Assembly (NCBI GenBank): GCA_003819755.1
Contig: RPQK01000269.1
Location: 1 to 9,041, forward strand
Length of the DNA: 9,041 bases
Reading direction: 5' to 3'
Source of the DNA: Acidobacteriota bacterium
GTDB lineage: Bacteria; Acidobacteriota; UBA6911; RPQK01
Part shown: piece by piece, positions 6,450 through 9,041 of the stretch
Numbering within the stretch: position 1 is the first letter of the stretch
Layout: each line of letters begins with the position of its first letter
Notes under the pieces: model-generated
What the model was told of the DNA's origin: nothing
The model's input: the letters and a program-made list of their open reading frames with translations, nothing else
Database searches by the model: none
Translations under genes and position numbers: made by a program

Positions 6450-6782
6450 ATGCTGACTCGATTTTGCGTCCCCTTTCTCGTCGCCTGCCTCATTTCGCTC
6501 CCGCTCCTGGGCGGGGACTGGCCCCAATTCCGCGGTCCCAGCCGGGACAACATTTCGACCGAAACCGGACTGCTTCGAAGCTGGCCGGCAGGAGGCCCCA
6601 AGGTCCTGTGAAAAATCTCAGCGGCGCAGGGGTATGCGGGCGCGGCCATGAAAGGCGGCCGCGTCTACCTGAAGGGCTTTGCTGCGTAACCCCTTCGGGG
6701 TAAAGCACGCCTGGATTACGCAGAGAAGAGAAACGGATTTCTCCCGAAGAACGAATTCACCCTGGACATTGAAGTAACATAA
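6450..6782 (+). pseudogene. Remnant of a second secreted PQQ-like propeller gene
   Basis: ATG 6450, with GAGG at 6438-6441, opens a signal peptide (1-22) and a D-W-P-Q-F-R-G-P motif (23-30) with S-T-E-T-G-L-L-R-S-W-P, a near-signature start for propeller proteins. After K-V-L (51-53) comes TGA (6609-6611), where relatives have Trp (K-V-L-W-K). The same frame continues as KISAAQGYAGAAMKGGRVYL, which matches the family, so a TGG-to-TGA change is the simplest reading. At 6672 a palindromic repeat is inserted, bringing a second in-frame stop (TAA 6687-6689). The frame then runs DYAEKRNGFLPKNEF to a TAA at 6780-6782. Only the first blade or so remains of a protein normally around 400 or more residues, so a large part is deleted. 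The origin of the last 23 codons is uncertain. It lies 16 bp after an intact relative and 18 bp before the flavoprotein gene. Confidence 0.8.
6672..6709. repeat. Short palindromic repeat inserted in the propeller remnant, with 4-bp flanking duplication
   Basis: A 38-bp segment is flanked by CCTG on both sides (6668-6671 and 6710-6713), as expected for a target-site duplication. Its core, 6674-6703, matches 8957-8986 of the large palindrome at 29 of 30 bases. Within it ACCCC-TTC-GGGGT forms a small hairpin, extended by GCTTT/AAAGC after an 8-nt bulge. Insert plus duplication is 42 bp, so the reading frame is kept although a TAA is carried in. TTACGCAG, just downstream, also pairs exactly with CTGCGTAA inside the repeat. 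Confidence 0.7.
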
Positions 6783-6783
6783 T
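6756..6783 (+). promoter_or_regulatory. Weak candidate promoter of the flavoprotein gene
   Basis: TTCACC (6756-6761, 4/6) and CATAAT (6778-6783, 5/6) are spaced 16 nt apart. Transcription would start near 6790, about 10 nt before the ATG, so the message would be almost leaderless. This fits the lack of a Shine-Dalgarno before 6801. Confidence 0.3.
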
Positions 6784-6800
6784 GGACTCTTTGAACTGAA

Positions 6801-8867
6801 ATGATTCGATTAACGATAGACGGCTGCCCGATCTCGGTCGAACCAGGATCGACGATTCTCGAGGCTGCGGACCGGCTCGAGATCCGCATCCCCACGCTCT
6901 GCCACATCGCGGGCTTCGAGAAGTCCGCCTCCTGCTTCCTGTGCGCAGTCCAGATCGAAGGACAGGCGAGGCTTTCGCCTTCGTGTGCAATGCCCGCCGC
7001 CGACGGCATGGTGGTACACACCAACTCGGACGAGGTGCGCGCCGCCAGGAAAACGGCGCTGGAGCTCCTGCTCTCCGATCACGTGGGGGACTGCATCGGC
7101 CCCTGCCGAACCGGGTGCCCGGCGCGGCTCGACATCCCGGGTTTCGTCACGCTCGTGGCACGAGGTGACTTCCGACGGTCCGCGGAGATTGGCTCGGACT
7201 TCCTCACCCTCCCCGCCGCGCTGGGCCGCATCTGCCCCCGTCTCTGCGAGCAGCGCTGCCACCGGTGCGAAAAGGGAGAACCCCTGTCGGTCGGCAATCT
7301 TCACCGCCTGGCCGGGGATCGCGACATCGCATCCGAAGCCCGCTACCTTCCGCGCAAGGAAAAGGCCACGGGGAAAAGTGTCGCCATCGTCGGTTCCGGG
7401 CCCGCGGGCCTGGCGGCCGCATATCACCTGCTCCGGCGCGGCCATGCGGCCGTCCTCTTCGACCGCCATCCGGAACCCGGCGGCATGCTGCGCTTTGGCA
7501 TCCCCGCGTTCCGCCTGCCGCGTAACCTACTGGCCGAGGAGATCGCCGTCATCCGTCTGCTGGGCGGCGAGTTCCGTATGCAGAAGAGCCTCGGCCGCGA
7601 CTTCACCCTGGACGATCTGCGGCACGACTTCGATGCCGTGTTCCTCGCAATCGGCGCGCAGGGGCTCCGCGGACTGGACTGCCCGGGCGAGGAGCTGGCT
7701 ATGTCCGCGATCCAATTCCTCGAGAAGGTCGCAGTCGGCAGGCCGCCGGAGATCGGCGACGACGTCGTGATCCTGGGCGGCGGCAACACCGCTATGGACG
7801 CCGCGCGCTCCGCCGTGCGGCTCGGCGCGAAGAACGTCCGCGTCCTTTACCGCAGGACGCGCCGGGAAATGCCCTGCCTGATGGCGGAGGTGGAGGCGGC
7901 GGAGGCCGAGGGCGTCCAACTCGAAACCCTGGTCGCTCCCGAGCGGCTCGATCGCGCCCCCGATGGCCGCCTGCGCCTGATTACGATGCGTATGGAGCTC
8001 GGACCGCCTGATGAAAGCGGACGCCCGCGTCCCGTGCCGGTGCCTGGATCGGAAGTCCCCAGAGAGGCGAACTGTGTCATCGCCGCCATCGGCCAGATCG
8101 TGGAGACCGGCGAACTGGATGCCGCGGGCTTGGCGCTCTCGCAGCGCGGGGTCAAGGTCAACCCCGGGACGCTGGCCACTAACGTCGAGGGCGTGTTCGC
8201 AGGCGGCGATGTCGTCACGGGAGCGGACCTTGCCGTGCGCGCAGTCGCCGCCGGAAGGCTCGCCGCCGTCTCAATCGACCAGTACCTCGACGGCCGGCCG
8301 GTACAGGGCAACCCGGAGATGGTCAGCGTCGTGATGGGCAAGTTGAACGAGCAGGAGTTGGCGGAGTTCTTCCGTGAGATCGAGGAGGCCCCAAGGGCGC
8401 CGATGCCCGAGCTTCCCCTGGAAGAGCGTGTGACGAGCTTCGCCGAGGTGGCGCTCGGCCTCTCCGACGATGCGGCCATAGAGGAGGCTGGCCGCTGCAT
8501 GAACTGTGGGTGCTGGAAAGCCAGCGTTTGCAGCCTCCGGCAGTATGCCACCGAATACGGCGCCGATCCGCTGCGCTTCGCAGGATCTCGCAGGAGTTTC
8601 CGCCGTGACTCCTCCCACCCGGAAATCGTCTACGAGCCGGGCAAGTGCATACTCTGTGGCGCCTGCGTCAAAGCGGCCGCCGAAAGCGGGTCCGGCATGG
8701 GACTCGCGATCGTGGGCCGCGGGTTCGACGCAAGCGTGGCAGTGCCCCTGAGGGGAACACTGATCGAGGCGCTTCCGAAGGCCGCCCGGCGCGTGGCGGA
8801 AGTCTGCCCCACGGGCGCCTTCTCATTGAAGGAAAACGGGAAGGCTGTCTGTTCTCAAGTTCGCTAG
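6801..8867 (+). CDS. GltD/SfrB-like NAD(P)H flavoprotein with N-terminal 2Fe-2S and multiple Fe-S sites
   Basis: The 688-residue product probably moves electrons between NADPH, FAD and several Fe-S clusters. Domains in order: a 2Fe-2S ferredoxin domain (Cys34, Cys45, Cys48, Cys62); a His-Cys cluster motif with His94, Cys98, Cys102 and Cys106; a GltD-type cluster region with Cys145, Cys149, Cys153 and Cys156; an FAD dinucleotide fold (VAIVGSGPAG, 194-203); an NADPH fold (ILGGGNTAMDAA, 324-335, with Arg351-Arg352 suited to the 2'-phosphate); the closing FAD motif GVFAGGD (464-470); and a C-terminal ferredoxin-like end with Cys566, 569, 571, 577 and then Cys616, 619, 622 and Cys669. The layout recalls glutamate synthase small subunit, NfnB and Geobacter SfrB, which all work with a catalytic partner. 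None is in the window, so a partner encoded to the right or elsewhere is likely. The stop codon TGA at 6792-6794 in frame limits the start to 6801. There is no good Shine-Dalgarno. It appears cytoplasmic. Confidence 0.9.
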   Translation: MIRLTIDGCPISVEPGSTILEAADRLEIRIPTLCHIAGFEKSASCFLCAVQIEGQARLSPSCAMPAADGMVVHTNSDEVRAARKTALELLLSDHVGDCIGPCRTGCPARLDIPGFVTLVARGDFRRSAEIGSDFLTLPAALGRICPRLCEQRCHRCEKGEPLSVGNLHRLAGDRDIASEARYLPRKEKATGKSVAIVGSGPAGLAAAYHLLRRGHAAVLFDRHPEPGGMLRFGIPAFRLPRNLLAEEIAVIRLLGGEFRMQKSLGRDFTLDDLRHDFDAVFLAIGAQGLRGLDCPGEELAMSAIQFLEKVAVGRPPEIGDDVVILGGGNTAMDAARSAVRLGAKNVRVLYRRTRREMPCLMAEVEAAEAEGVQLETLVAPERLDRAPDGRLRLITMRMELGPPDESGRPRPVPVPGSEVPREANCVIAAIGQIVETGELDAAGLALSQRGVKVNPGTLATNVEGVFAGGDVVTGADLAVRAVAAGRLAAVSIDQYLDGRPVQGNPEMVSVVMGKLNEQELAEFFREIEEAPRAPMPELPLEERVTSFAEVALGLSDDAAIEEAGRCMNCGCWKASVCSLRQYATEYGADPLRFAGSRRSFRRDSSHPEIVYEPGKCILCGACVKAAAESGSGMGLAIVGRGFDASVAVPLRGTLIEALPKAARRVAEVCPTGAFSLKENGKAVCSQVR

Positions 8868-8871
8868 GAGG

Positions 8872-9001
8872 GGCAATACGCATTCCTTACCCCGAAGGGG
8901 TTACGTAGCAAAGCCAGGGTAGGCCGCAAAAGACGCGGCCAACCCTTATAGTTTCGGGGCTTTGCTACGTAACCCCTTCGGGGTAAGGAATGCGTATTGC
9001 C
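8872..9001. repeat. Perfect 44-bp inverted repeat around a nested hairpin
   Basis: Positions 8872-8915 and 8958-9001 are exact reverse complements over 44 bp. The 42-nt spacer holds a second dyad: AGGGT (8916-8920) pairs with ACCCT and GGCCGC with GCGGCC around a 7-nt loop. Each arm also contains the small CCCC-x-GGGG dyad shared with the repeat at 6672-6709. The element begins 4 nt after the flavoprotein stop codon. It has no T-run, so any terminator role would rest on the stem alone. It encodes nothing. Size and symmetry suggest a non-autonomous mobile palindrome (MITE- or REP-like). Confidence 0.9.
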
Positions 9002-9041
9002 GAGCCTTGACGGACCTGAGAACAGCTGAATCAAAAATGAT
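9002..9041 (+). other. Right edge, non-coding as far as visible
   Basis: The last 40 bases contain no recognisable motif. An ATG at 9037-9039, preceded by an A-rich stretch, could be the start of the next gene, but no Shine-Dalgarno is evident and too little follows to judge. Confidence 0.2.

Noticed and set aside
6609..6611. TGA read as selenocysteine or Trp by recoding
   Set aside because: Trp is expected, not Cys, which argues against selenocysteine. Intact neighbours use TGA as a stop, and a second stop follows in the inserted repeat.
8872..9001. Palindrome as an intrinsic terminator of the flavoprotein gene
   Set aside because: There is no T-run after the stem and it is far larger than a normal terminator. 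A secondary role in ending transcription remains possible but is not shown.

Overview
The window is high-GC bacterial DNA with ordinary gene density and Shine-Dalgarno sites. The secreted GH106-like glycosidase, the secreted PQQ-type propeller proteins with a W-P-x-x-R-G-P motif, and short interspersed palindromes fit Acidobacteriota, or less likely Planctomycetota or Verrucomicrobiota. This placement rests on gene content only and is tentative.

Layout. 1-386 (-): 5' part of a secreted glycoside-hydrolase-like protein running off the left edge. 387-909: non-coding, divergent promoter region. 910-2508 (+): cobalamin-domain-type radical SAM enzyme with a TTG start. 2691-3209 (+): small protein whose N-terminus resembles a degenerate cold-shock (OB) domain. 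3220-3264: three 15-bp tandem units. 3321-4571 (-): RhlE-type DEAD-box RNA helicase, GTG start. 4572-5074: non-coding, with a strong minus-strand intrinsic terminator and two facing arrays of a 9-bp repeat, possibly a structured RNA. 5075-6433 (+): secreted PQQ-like beta-propeller protein. 6450-6782 (+): a second propeller gene, now a remnant with a TGA where Trp is expected and a short palindromic repeat inserted between 4-bp direct repeats. 6801-8867 (+): 688-residue GltD/SfrB-like NADPH flavoprotein with an N-terminal 2Fe-2S domain and several other Fe-S motifs. 8872-9001: perfect 44-bp inverted repeat around a nested hairpin, sharing its core with the repeat inside the propeller remnant.

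The genes do not form one pathway. The two propeller genes were probably a tandem pair. The flavoprotein probably passes electrons between NADPH and a partner not seen here. The most unusual content is the repeat DNA: one palindrome family (6672-6709 and 8872-9001) that appears to have moved recently, and a separate 9-bp-repeat hairpin followed by a terminator. No complete new defence or mobile system is visible, and no tRNA, rRNA, CRISPR array or transposase gene was found.
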